From an uncultured bacterium (GTDB taxonomy: Bacteria; Nitrospirota; Thermodesulfovibrionia; Thermodesulfovibrionales; Dissulfurispiraceae), in contig CALEDV010000006.1 in assembly GCA_937949555.1 (NCBI GenBank), positions 1 through 54,499 of the forward strand: a stretch of 54,499 nucleotides of DNA. The letters are read 5' to 3'. The position numbers and the translations under genes were made by a program. Positions 34,996 to 42,773 of the stretch are shown in pieces. Each line of letters begins with the position of its first letter. The stretch's first letter is position 1. The notes under the pieces were generated by a model. The model saw only the letters and a list, made by a program, of their open reading frames with translations, had not been told where the DNA came from and did no database searches.

Positions 34996-36356
34996 TATTC
35001 CTCCTTGTTGTTCATTAGCCCGTGGTTTTTCATCTTTGTCCTGAGCTGTTTTCTTGTAATGCCAAGAATCTCCGCAGCCTTTGTCTGGTTAAAGGATGTC
35101 CTGTTTAGAGCATCTAAGATAAGTCTGTGTTCTGTTTCTAAGAGCGTATGAGGCTGCATTGGCTTCAAATTGTTTGTAGTTATGTCCCTAATGGGCTTAG
35201 GAAGATATCTGAGAGATATGGTATCTGCAGGACACAATACAACAGCACGCTCCACCGCATTTTCAAGCTCCCTTACATTTCCCCTCCAGTCGTATTCCAT
35301 AAAGGCCTCAATCACTTCTCTGTCAAAGGCTGATATTACCCTATTGTTGATTAGGTTAAATCTTTTTAGAAAGTGCTTAGCCAAGAGAGGGATGTCCTCC
35401 TTCCTTTCTCTAAGTGGTGGTAAACGGAGGGTAACAACATTTAGACGATAGAACAGGTCTTCTCTGAAGTTGCCCTTTGATACCTCCTCATTTAAATCCC
35501 TATTTGTAGCGGCAATTATCCTTACATCTACCTTTATCCTCTTATTGCCTCCTACACGCATAATCTCCTTTTCTTGCAAAAAGCGGAGAAACTTTTTTTG
35601 TAGATTAAGGGGTAGTTCGCTTATCTCATCAAGAAACAATGTGCCCTCATTGGCAAGTTCTATCTGCCCAGTCTTTCTGTCATAGGCGCCTGTGAAGGAG
35701 CCCTTTTCATGGCCAAAAAGTTCACTTTCAATTATCTCCTCTGGTAGCGCTGCACAGTCGATAGGTATAAATGACCTGTTTGCACGGGGTGATTCGTAGT
35801 GTATTGCCTTTGCTACCAACTCCTTGCCTGTTCCGCTTTCTCCAGTTATGAGAACATTAGAGTTGCTCCTTGCCACTGTGGAGATAAGGGCAAACAATTC
35901 CTGCATTTTGTGGCATTTGCCAATTATATTCTGAAAGCTGGTTGCCTCCCTTAATTGAGATCTTAGGTAGATGTTTTCCATAACCAGTGACTGTTTTTCA
36001 AGCGCCTCCCTGACTACGGTAATCAATTCGTCGGGGTTAACAGGCTTTGTAAGGTAGTTAAATGCCCCCTTTCTCATAGCCTCCACAGCCTTTTCTATGG
36101 TACCAAAGGCTGTGAGCATTATCACAGGTGGAGAAGGCTTCTTGCTCTTGAATCTCTCAATAAAGTCAATACCGCTCATGCCTGGCAGTTTGTAATCAAC
36201 GATAATTGTATCAGCCCCTGAAGTAGTATCATCCTGGAGTGCTGCCTCTGCCGATGAGAAGGTAGTCACTTCATAACCCTTTTTTTTAAGTATTGCAGAT
36301 AGGACCTTTAAGGTATTAGGCTCATCATCAATAAGGACTATCATTGGAGCATTCAA
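34995..36356 (-). CDS. NtrC-family sigma-54 response regulator
   Basis: A 453-residue response regulator. The receiver has D54 in IIVDYKLPGM and K104 in YLTKPVNPD. The AAA+ domain includes Walker A GESGTGKELVAKAI, the sigma-54 loop GSFTGA (first residues GS in place of GA) and LFLDEISELPLN. The C-terminal Fis HTH reads AAEILGITRKQLRTKMKNHG. It overlaps the histidine kinase by four bases. With the double PhnD-like lipoprotein upstream this forms a binding protein-kinase-regulator system. Its target promoters are not evident here. Confidence 0.96.
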   Translation of the reverse strand: MNAPMIVLIDDEPNTLKVLSAILKKKGYEVTTFSSAEAALQDDTTSGADTIIVDYKLPGMSGIDFIERFKSKKPSPPVIMLTAFGTIEKAVEAMRKGAFNYLTKPVNPDELITVVREALEKQSLVMENIYLRSQLREATSFQNIIGKCHKMQELFALISTVARSNSNVLITGESGTGKELVAKAIHYESPRANRSFIPIDCAALPEEIIESELFGHEKGSFTGAYDRKTGQIELANEGTLFLDEISELPLNLQKKFLRFLQEKEIMRVGGNKRIKVDVRIIAATNRDLNEEVSKGNFREDLFYRLNVVTLRLPPLRERKEDIPLLAKHFLKRFNLINNRVISAFDREVIEAFMEYDWRGNVRELENAVERAVVLCPADTISLRYLPKPIRDITTNNLKPMQPHTLLETEHRLILDALNRTSFNQTKAAEILGITRKQLRTKMKNHGLMNNKEE

Positions 36357-37987
36357 GGGGCAATCTCCTTAAGGCAAGGGATAGATATTATAAATTCAGT
36401 TCCTTTGCCAGGAACGCTGCTGACAGTTATTTCGCCCTGATGGTCCTTGATGATCCTCTCTACACAGGCAAGGCCAAGCCCTGTGCCCCTTGTCTTTGTG
36501 CTGAAAAAGGGCTTAAATATATTTGCAGCTACCTCATCACTCATACCTTCTCCTGTATCGGATATTGCAACCTCTACATTATTACCCCGTAGTAGTGCCG
36601 TTATTTTAATCGAATCTCCTGCTTTAGTGGCATCAATAGAGTTTACCATTATGTTGAGCAGCGCCTGTTTGAATTGCTGGGGGTCAAAATAAAACTGAGA
36701 TATTGCCTGATCTATGTTTGCGGTTACCTCTACATTCTTCTCTGTTGCCTCCTGTCTTATTAAATACAAGGTTTCATCAATACATTTTCTAAGGTCTGAC
36801 AGCCTCAGCTTTAAGGGAGTGGGCTTTGAAAACCTCATAAAGGTAATTACTATTTCATTAAGTCTATTAGTCTCCTCCTCAATAATTGTTAAAAACTCAG
36901 ATAGAACCTTGCCTTTGAAATTGTCTTTAAGATATGACACTGACCCCCTTATGGCATTGAGAGGATTTTTTATCTCATGGGCAACAGTCATCGCCATTTC
37001 TCCAAGGGCAGACATCTTCTCTAAGCGGGTCTTCTCTCGATTGCTATCATCGAGTCTTTTAAGGCTTTCGCGGAGTTCCTTTATCATCCTGTTAAAGACC
37101 TCTATAAGCTCCCCAATTTCATCACCGCAAGCCCTCTGATATACTATACACTGTTTGCACTCATGCAGCTTTTCAAGGCCGCTGCCATGGATGCCTCCTA
37201 AGGAAATAGTTCCTGATATCTCCCAACATCTGTTCTTTCCATAGGCAGGGCAGTCTGTGAGTTTGCATTTAAAGACCTCCCAGCATTTTACCGCGTTGTC
37301 ATTAGGTATTTCGGCATTTAAATTACCTTCCTGTACAAGTTCCATAGAGGACTTAATCTTTTTAAGGGGAGTAGTTATAAGCTTTGCCATCCAAAAAGCG
37401 CCCCAGATGCTAATAAACATGGAAGAGGCAATTACGATAACTATGTAGTTTTTCAATTCCCTCAAATTATGTTCTACGGCATTGTCCACATTATCAGTAG
37501 AAAAGGCTGCAACAAAAAGCCCGATGGTCTCATACCCTGATTTAATTGGCACAATCAACTCCCTAAAACCTTCGGGCTTTTTATATCTCTCCTTTGTCTC
37601 GCCAATATTGATAAGCCCTGAGGGGATCTCGGGGTAAAGCTCAGATAGGTTCCGTCCAAGATTTTTTCTTGTGGTATGTCCTACAATCCTCATATTGCGG
37701 TCAACAATAGCGGCATAGATGCAGCCTGGAGTGTTTGCCAATGCCTTGACTATCTCATCAAGCCTCAGGGGGTCCATGAATATGAGGGCATCAATGCTCT
37801 CTCTTGCAAGGTTCCTCATAAGGATTATATGGTTATTGTTCATCTCTGCTTTCAAGGCGTTTCTTTGTTTGGAGATAATAAGACTGCTTATGGTAATGCC
37901 TGCAAAGGCAAAGATCAGTATTATAGCAACGCAGAATTTCTGCAGCAGACTAAGTTTTATAAATAAATTCTTTATGTTTAGCTTCAT
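36353..37987 (-). CDS. Membrane histidine kinase with a cysteine-rich module beside HAMP
   Basis: A 544-residue sensor kinase. Membrane segments lie at about 15-37 and 181-200, enclosing a 140-residue periplasmic sensor of single-Cache type. HAMP begins about 200 and is interrupted or followed by a seven-cysteine module, C235, C241, C246, C254, C277, C280 and C287, containing CWEVFKC and CPAYG. The HisKA site is H337 in AHEIKNPLNAI and the HATPase has DTGEGMSDE and TRGTGLGLA. The cysteine cluster could bind a metal or Fe-S centre and sense redox in the cytoplasm. It lies between the PhnD-like lipoprotein gene and the regulator. Confidence 0.94.
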   Translation of the reverse strand: MKLNIKNLFIKLSLLQKFCVAIILIFAFAGITISSLIISKQRNALKAEMNNNHIILMRNLARESIDALIFMDPLRLDEIVKALANTPGCIYAAIVDRNMRIVGHTTRKNLGRNLSELYPEIPSGLINIGETKERYKKPEGFRELIVPIKSGYETIGLFVAAFSTDNVDNAVEHNLRELKNYIVIVIASSMFISIWGAFWMAKLITTPLKKIKSSMELVQEGNLNAEIPNDNAVKCWEVFKCKLTDCPAYGKNRCWEISGTISLGGIHGSGLEKLHECKQCIVYQRACGDEIGELIEVFNRMIKELRESLKRLDDSNREKTRLEKMSALGEMAMTVAHEIKNPLNAIRGSVSYLKDNFKGKVLSEFLTIIEEETNRLNEIVITFMRFSKPTPLKLRLSDLRKCIDETLYLIRQEATEKNVEVTANIDQAISQFYFDPQQFKQALLNIMVNSIDATKAGDSIKITALLRGNNVEVAISDTGEGMSDEVAANIFKPFFSTKTRGTGLGLACVERIIKDHQGEITVSSVPGKGTEFIISIPCLKEIAP

Positions 37988-38064
37988 TAGATTGTGTTCA
38001 TTGTATTGTGATGGGTATCATGTGTTTTATGATAATATCGTTACAAGGGATATGAGTTTGTCAA

Positions 38065-39723
38065 TCAATGCTGCCCGATCTTGCGGAAGAATTCTTCCGA
38101 TGCAGGCTTAAAACCTTTTATCCGTGCAGCCCCAAGAATAGCTTCATCAGAGAGCTCAACAAGCAGGTTCTTAACCCTCATAGCCAGTTGGGGGGGCACA
38201 TCCCTACTTGCTGTAAAGGGCCAGTTAGGAAGTTCTGCCGTAGGAGTCAGCACCTTTATCCTTTGCATATTCACTGCATCTTTCCATACCACAAGGGCTG
38301 ATTCCCTTATAAAACCTGCATCAGCCTCTCCACGATAAACGCCTGTAATGACATTCTCCTGCCTCTTAGCGTCCACTAATATCATGTCTCGCTCTATATC
38401 TATGCCCCTTTGCTTAAGGTATATCTTTTGTGAAAGATAGCCGCCTGCAGACTTGGGTGAGGTAATAAGCACCTTCTTGCCCCTTAAGTCCCTTATGTCC
38501 TTTATAGAACTGTCATCTCTGGTGATTATAACCCCTCTAAACATGTCTCCAGTTGTTGACTCATACTGTTTATCATTATCCTCGCCAATGGTTGTAACAA
38601 GGGGTTTCAAGTTGTAATCTTTGTCTATAAGTGAATATATATAGGGATTTTGATAGGAAAAATCTATTGAACCTGATTTTATTACCCTAACAAAGTCTTC
38701 AAAGTCTCTGGGGATGTAAAGCTTAAATTCGTAACCTGTTTTTTGAGACAGATACCGCATAAGAGGGTCATATCGCTCGTAAATGGTAATTGCCGAATAT
38801 AGAGGCAGCACCGCAACCTTGATTACATTTTTTCCGTATTCTCTGTAGTCTTTACCAGTTAAATTGAATATCATCGCCCTAATCACATCAAAGTCTCTGT
38901 CCTCAGCAGATATAAAGCCAGCAATGCTTCGATCTATAGAGGCAAGAGTGCCTCTGTCCTGGAGCGCTGATAGTGCGTTAATGATTGATGTCAGATCTTG
39001 CTTGTCCATGTCCGAAGAAGCGGCAACGACAAGGCGCGGGATAGGTTCGGACTTCTTGATTATCTTAAGCCCATCGGGGAGATATTTCTTTGCCACGGAA
39101 TCACTCATCCCTCCTATATCGTGTTCACCCAATAAAATCGAAAGGGCTATCCTGTCCTCTTGCTGTAAGTAACTCACCCCTGCAAGGTCTTTCATGCTTA
39201 TATTTACATCATTTAGCATGGATACAGGTATAAGATAGCTGAAGGAAGAATCCTTGCTTCCTAATGCGAGCCTCTTGCCCTTTGCATCAGCAGCCTTGCT
39301 TAGAGGGCTCGATTCTTTGGCAACTAAAACACTATGAGGTTTATTATCCTCTCTAAAATAGGTCTTCATTATGCTCACAATACCCTCTTTATATTTGCGT
39401 TTTACCTCACAATAGGTGGCTGGGTCTAAGAAAGCAATAACATTATCGGTTTTACCTATATCTTCTATCGCTGTCTGATAATCCTTCGGCACTCGCAATA
39501 TCAAGGCTCTATTAAGGGATCTTTCTAAGTAATACTTTATGGGCATAAACCGTTCAAGCACTATGCTCGCCCTCTCTTCTGGCAACAATATAACATTCAG
39601 AGGTGTACCTTCGTAAGCCCTCGGCACATAAGTGTTGTTCTCTTGAGCTGCCCTGTGATCATCGCACCCTGATAGGACAGCCAGTAAGATAAAAGCACCA
39701 AAAAAGATTAACAATCTGTTCAT
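38065..39723 (-). CDS. Lipoprotein with two tandem PhnD-like binding domains
   Basis: A secreted lipoprotein of about 552 residues. The leader NRLLIFFGAFILLAVLSGC ends in the lipobox LSGC. Two phosphate/phosphonate-binding-protein-like domains follow (about 40-285 and 300-545), each opening with L-N-V-I-L-L-P or I-K-V-A-V-L-P and containing a long F-L-x-P/F-S-Y-x-N-P segment. No ABC permease or ATPase is nearby. I chose the ATG at 39723, which has an AGGA site eight bases upstream, over the TTG two codons earlier. Position before a histidine kinase suggests it is a sensing partner, not a transporter component. Confidence 0.88.
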   Translation of the reverse strand: MNRLLIFFGAFILLAVLSGCDDHRAAQENNTYVPRAYEGTPLNVILLPEERASIVLERFMPIKYYLERSLNRALILRVPKDYQTAIEDIGKTDNVIAFLDPATYCEVKRKYKEGIVSIMKTYFREDNKPHSVLVAKESSPLSKAADAKGKRLALGSKDSSFSYLIPVSMLNDVNISMKDLAGVSYLQQEDRIALSILLGEHDIGGMSDSVAKKYLPDGLKIIKKSEPIPRLVVAASSDMDKQDLTSIINALSALQDRGTLASIDRSIAGFISAEDRDFDVIRAMIFNLTGKDYREYGKNVIKVAVLPLYSAITIYERYDPLMRYLSQKTGYEFKLYIPRDFEDFVRVIKSGSIDFSYQNPYIYSLIDKDYNLKPLVTTIGEDNDKQYESTTGDMFRGVIITRDDSSIKDIRDLRGKKVLITSPKSAGGYLSQKIYLKQRGIDIERDMILVDAKRQENVITGVYRGEADAGFIRESALVVWKDAVNMQRIKVLTPTAELPNWPFTASRDVPPQLAMRVKNLLVELSDEAILGAARIKGFKPASEEFFRKIGQH

Positions 39724-39888
39724 AGGCAATATCCTTTTATGTCCTACAGAGATATACTAATGTTAGAAAATACATATTTCTTAAGCCTTTGTGTAGGGGC
39801 GGCTAAGTAGTTTTTGTAGCCTTGTAACTGAGTCATCTAGATAGTATTTACAATTATACATAGAGGTTGTCAATATACTACAGTTATC

Positions 39889-40099
39889 CTTAAATTGCCG
39901 ATAGGAGTAAGAGGGTGTGCTGAAGGGGCTTTATTGCCACAACTTTTTACGAGACCTCTGGACTTTCACAGATAATGCCAAACTAATCACCCCTTGGTGA
40001 CTGAATGACCTATGGCCCTTTTAGATAAACCCTGTGGCAGTATAAAAGGCTTTCAGACATGCCCTCTTGCTCCTACAGTTTTCTGTCGGCATTTTGGGA
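39889..40099. repeat. MITE-like dispersed repeat, copy 2
   Basis: A 211-bp near-identical copy of the element at 8323-8535. The first 35 bp from CCTTAAATTGCCGATAGG on are identical, and the centre with AATCACC-CC-TTGGTGACTG is retained. The right arm ends CTCCTACAGTTTTCTGTCGG then CATTTTGGGA, which contains an extra short hairpin not seen in copy 1. It sits between the PhnD-like lipoprotein gene and the K+ channel gene, which point away from each other. Confidence 0.85.
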
Positions 40100-40419
40100 G
40101 TTGTTTATAAAATCCAATTGCAAAGGTATCAAGTGTTAACAAATCGGTGTGTTGTGTAAGATATAATTGTCCTATAAAATAGGATATGACAACTGCCTTA
40201 TACGATAAATTCCTGAACATTAAATGTTAAAATAGAGCGAAACACCCGCAGAATCTTAGATATTACGCATTTGCAGTCTTTAATAAATTTATGGCTTCTT
40301 TTAAGAGGATTGACAGTAATTGACTACATAAATGAAGATGATGCCTCGTGCTTAGGATTTAAATTTATTGAATTAACTTTGGAGCAGCAATGGCGAGCTT
40401 GTTTTGACTTGATTGCACT
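40100..40419. other. Upstream region of the K+ channel gene
   Basis: About 320 bp without a normal gene. It holds a short palindrome CCTATAAAATAGG (40171-40183) within TTGTC...GACAA, perhaps a regulator site, and a five-codon frame with a GGAG site (MASLF, 40390-40407) in frame with the channel start but closed by TGA. The channel ATG itself has no visible Shine-Dalgarno sequence. Confidence 0.45.
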
Positions 40420-42117
40420 ATGAAATATATCCCCTCACAAATCGTCTTTTTATTAAAAAATACTGTTGCAGCGAAGAACATTAGGATACTCTTAAAGTTT
40501 ATCCTTATTTTGCTCTCTCTTATTTCATCATACAGCGTTATATTCCACTACATTATGGAATATGAAGGCAGGCAGTTTAGTTGGTTGAGTGGAATCTACT
40601 GGACCTTGGTAACGATGACAACCCTTGGATTTGGAGACATCACCTTTACCTCAGATGTGGGCAAGACCTTTTCCGTGATTGTATTGCTCTCAGGCGTTAT
40701 ATTCCTGCTGATTATGCTTCCTTTTACCTTCATACAGTTTTTCTACGCACCCTGGCTTGATTCCCAGACAAAGGCTCGCACACCAAGAAGCCTGCCTTCA
40801 GATACCCAAGGGCATGTAATCCTAACCAATACAGATCCAATCTCCTTTAGCCTCGCTATTAAGTTGATGCAGTATAATTACAATTATGTCTTTTTAGTTG
40901 CCGACCTTCAACGCGCTGTTGAACTGAATGACATGAACTATAATGTTGTAGTTGGAGATTTAGACGAACCTGAAACCTATAGAAACTTGAGAATAGATAG
41001 GGCAGCCCTAATTGTAGTGAATAATAATGATATGCTCAATACAAATATTACCTTTACAATTAGGTCCTTATCCAAGGATATTCCTATTGTAACAACTGCG
41101 GATTCCGATGACTCTGTGGACATACTCTATTTGTCAGGGGCAACTCATGTCTTTCAGTTTGCAAAGATGCTTGGAAATGCCCTTGCGAGGCGAGCGATGG
41201 GCTCTAACATGAAGTCAAATGTAATAGGGACCTTCGAAAAACTGCTTATAGCAGAGGCACCGGCGATGCGGACGGAGTTAGAGGGGAAGACCTTAAGAGA
41301 GACCCGTTTGAGGGATAAGACAGGGGTGACTGTTGTGGGGATGTGGGAAAGAGGTGATTTTAAGATGCCCTTTGCCGATAGTCTTATAAATGAATCTTCA
41401 GTGTTGGTCTTAGCAGGGTCAGAGGAGCAATTAAATAAATATGATGAGGTCATTGGCAAGTCCTATGTGTTTGACTCTCCTGTTGTTATAATAGGAGGAG
41501 GTAGGGTTGGCAGGGCAATAGCATACGCCTTAGAATCTCGCGGTATGGATTATAGAGTTATTGAGCATAATAGGGAGTTGATAGAAAACACAGAAAAATA
41601 TGTTCATGGCAGCGCGGCAGACCTGAACACCCTAATTCGTGCTGGTATTAGTAAGGCCCCCAGTATTTTTATTACTACACACAATGACGATATAAACATA
41701 TATCTAACTATATACTGTAGGAAACTGAGGGCTGATACACAGATAATCAGCAGGGCTAATCATGACAGAAACATAAGCAAGCTCCATAAAGCAGGAGCAG
41801 ATATCGTTATGTCTTACGCCTCTATTGCTACTAATACTATTATTAATATTATAAAGCCGGGCAAGGTCTTGATGTTGACTGAGGGCCTGAATGTTTTCAG
41901 TGTGCCTGTTCCAAACATCCTATCTGGGAAGAATCTCCTGGAATCTGGTATCCGCCAAAAGACAGGATGTAGCGTTGTAGCCATTAATTCTAATGGGCAG
42001 ACAATTATCAGCCCAAACCCTTATGTTCCCCTTAAGGCGAAGGATATCCTTATCTTAATAGGAACTACTGAGGCAGAGAAGAGGCTTATGGATGAGTTCT
42101 CTATAACAGAACAATAG
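40420..42117 (+). CDS. Potassium channel protein with two RCK (TrkA-N/C) modules
   Basis: A 565-residue membrane ion channel. Two membrane segments (about 22-45 and 87-108) flank a pore helix with the selectivity filter TLGFGD. Two copies of TrkA-N and TrkA-C domains follow, the first near 130-330 (HVILTNTDPISFSLAIKLMQ), the second from about 350 (VVIIGGGRVGRAIAYALESR). Double RCK modules form the gating ring in BK-like and some prokaryotic channels. The second Rossmann motif is the canonical GxGxxG; the first has lost it (TNTDPIS), so only one site may bind nucleotide. It is monocistronic and converges on the response regulator. Confidence 0.93.
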   Translation: MKYIPSQIVFLLKNTVAAKNIRILLKFILILLSLISSYSVIFHYIMEYEGRQFSWLSGIYWTLVTMTTLGFGDITFTSDVGKTFSVIVLLSGVIFLLIMLPFTFIQFFYAPWLDSQTKARTPRSLPSDTQGHVILTNTDPISFSLAIKLMQYNYNYVFLVADLQRAVELNDMNYNVVVGDLDEPETYRNLRIDRAALIVVNNNDMLNTNITFTIRSLSKDIPIVTTADSDDSVDILYLSGATHVFQFAKMLGNALARRAMGSNMKSNVIGTFEKLLIAEAPAMRTELEGKTLRETRLRDKTGVTVVGMWERGDFKMPFADSLINESSVLVLAGSEEQLNKYDEVIGKSYVFDSPVVIIGGGRVGRAIAYALESRGMDYRVIEHNRELIENTEKYVHGSAADLNTLIRAGISKAPSIFITTHNDDINIYLTIYCRKLRADTQIISRANHDRNISKLHKAGADIVMSYASIATNTIINIIKPGKVLMLTEGLNVFSVPVPNILSGKNLLESGIRQKTGCSVVAINSNGQTIISPNPYVPLKAKDILILIGTTEAEKRLMDEFSITEQ

Positions 42118-42307
42118 TTGTAAAAGGTATGAAGTTTATTCTGCATTCCATTAGGCTACTTATAAAATAAGCTTGAGATTACAGACCACCCCTCACCGCT
42201 ATCAGTCTTGCACAGTCTAAGGGTATTGGATTTATTTGAACCCTATTGATGCCTAACTATTGACTGATGCACTATCGTTCTAAGGTATCTGTGTAGTCAA
42301 GGAGTGG

Positions 42308-42724
42308 CTATTTTTCTCCAAGTCTTTCCTTTAACATCTTGTTCTCCCGCTGAATCCTGAGAAACTTGAAGGCCTTCTCTATGGTAAAAAGTATCTGTTC
42401 CTTTCTAAAGGGCTTAGTGATAAAATCAAAGGCGCCCTTCTGCATGGTCTCAATGGCTGATTCAACGGTGCCATAGGCAGTAACGATAATGACTGGTATG
42501 TCTTCATCAAACTCCCTTATGGCCTTTAGCAGTTGTATGCCATCTACGCCTGGCATCTTTAGGTCGGCAATAACAATATCAAAACCACCCTTACGGATCA
42601 ACTCCAGAGCCTCAAGGGGGTTGTTTGTGGTGGTTATCTCATAGGGTGTCTTTTCTCTTATTATCATGCTCATCAACTTGAGCATATCGGGTTCGTCGTC
42701 AACGGAAAGTATTCTTTCAGGCAT
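42308..42724 (-). CDS. Single-domain response regulator
   Basis: A 138-residue receiver protein with no output domain. Phospho-acceptor D54 is in DIVIADLKMPGVDG, with D9/D10 and K104 (FITKPFRKE) for phosphate and metal binding. A short coiled tail (FLRIQRENKMLKERLGEK) ends it. Its resemblance to NtrC-type receivers suggests a lost AAA+ domain, or a protein acting through contact with others. It follows its probable kinase by 49 bp. Confidence 0.94.
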   Translation of the reverse strand: MPERILSVDDEPDMLKLMSMIIREKTPYEITTTNNPLEALELIRKGGFDIVIADLKMPGVDGIQLLKAIREFDEDIPVIIVTAYGTVESAIETMQKGAFDFITKPFRKEQILFTIEKAFKFLRIQRENKMLKERLGEK

Positions 42725-42773
42725 AGCTTTAATCCTCCTTTATAGACTCATATCCTAATTGAGATGGTAAGAA

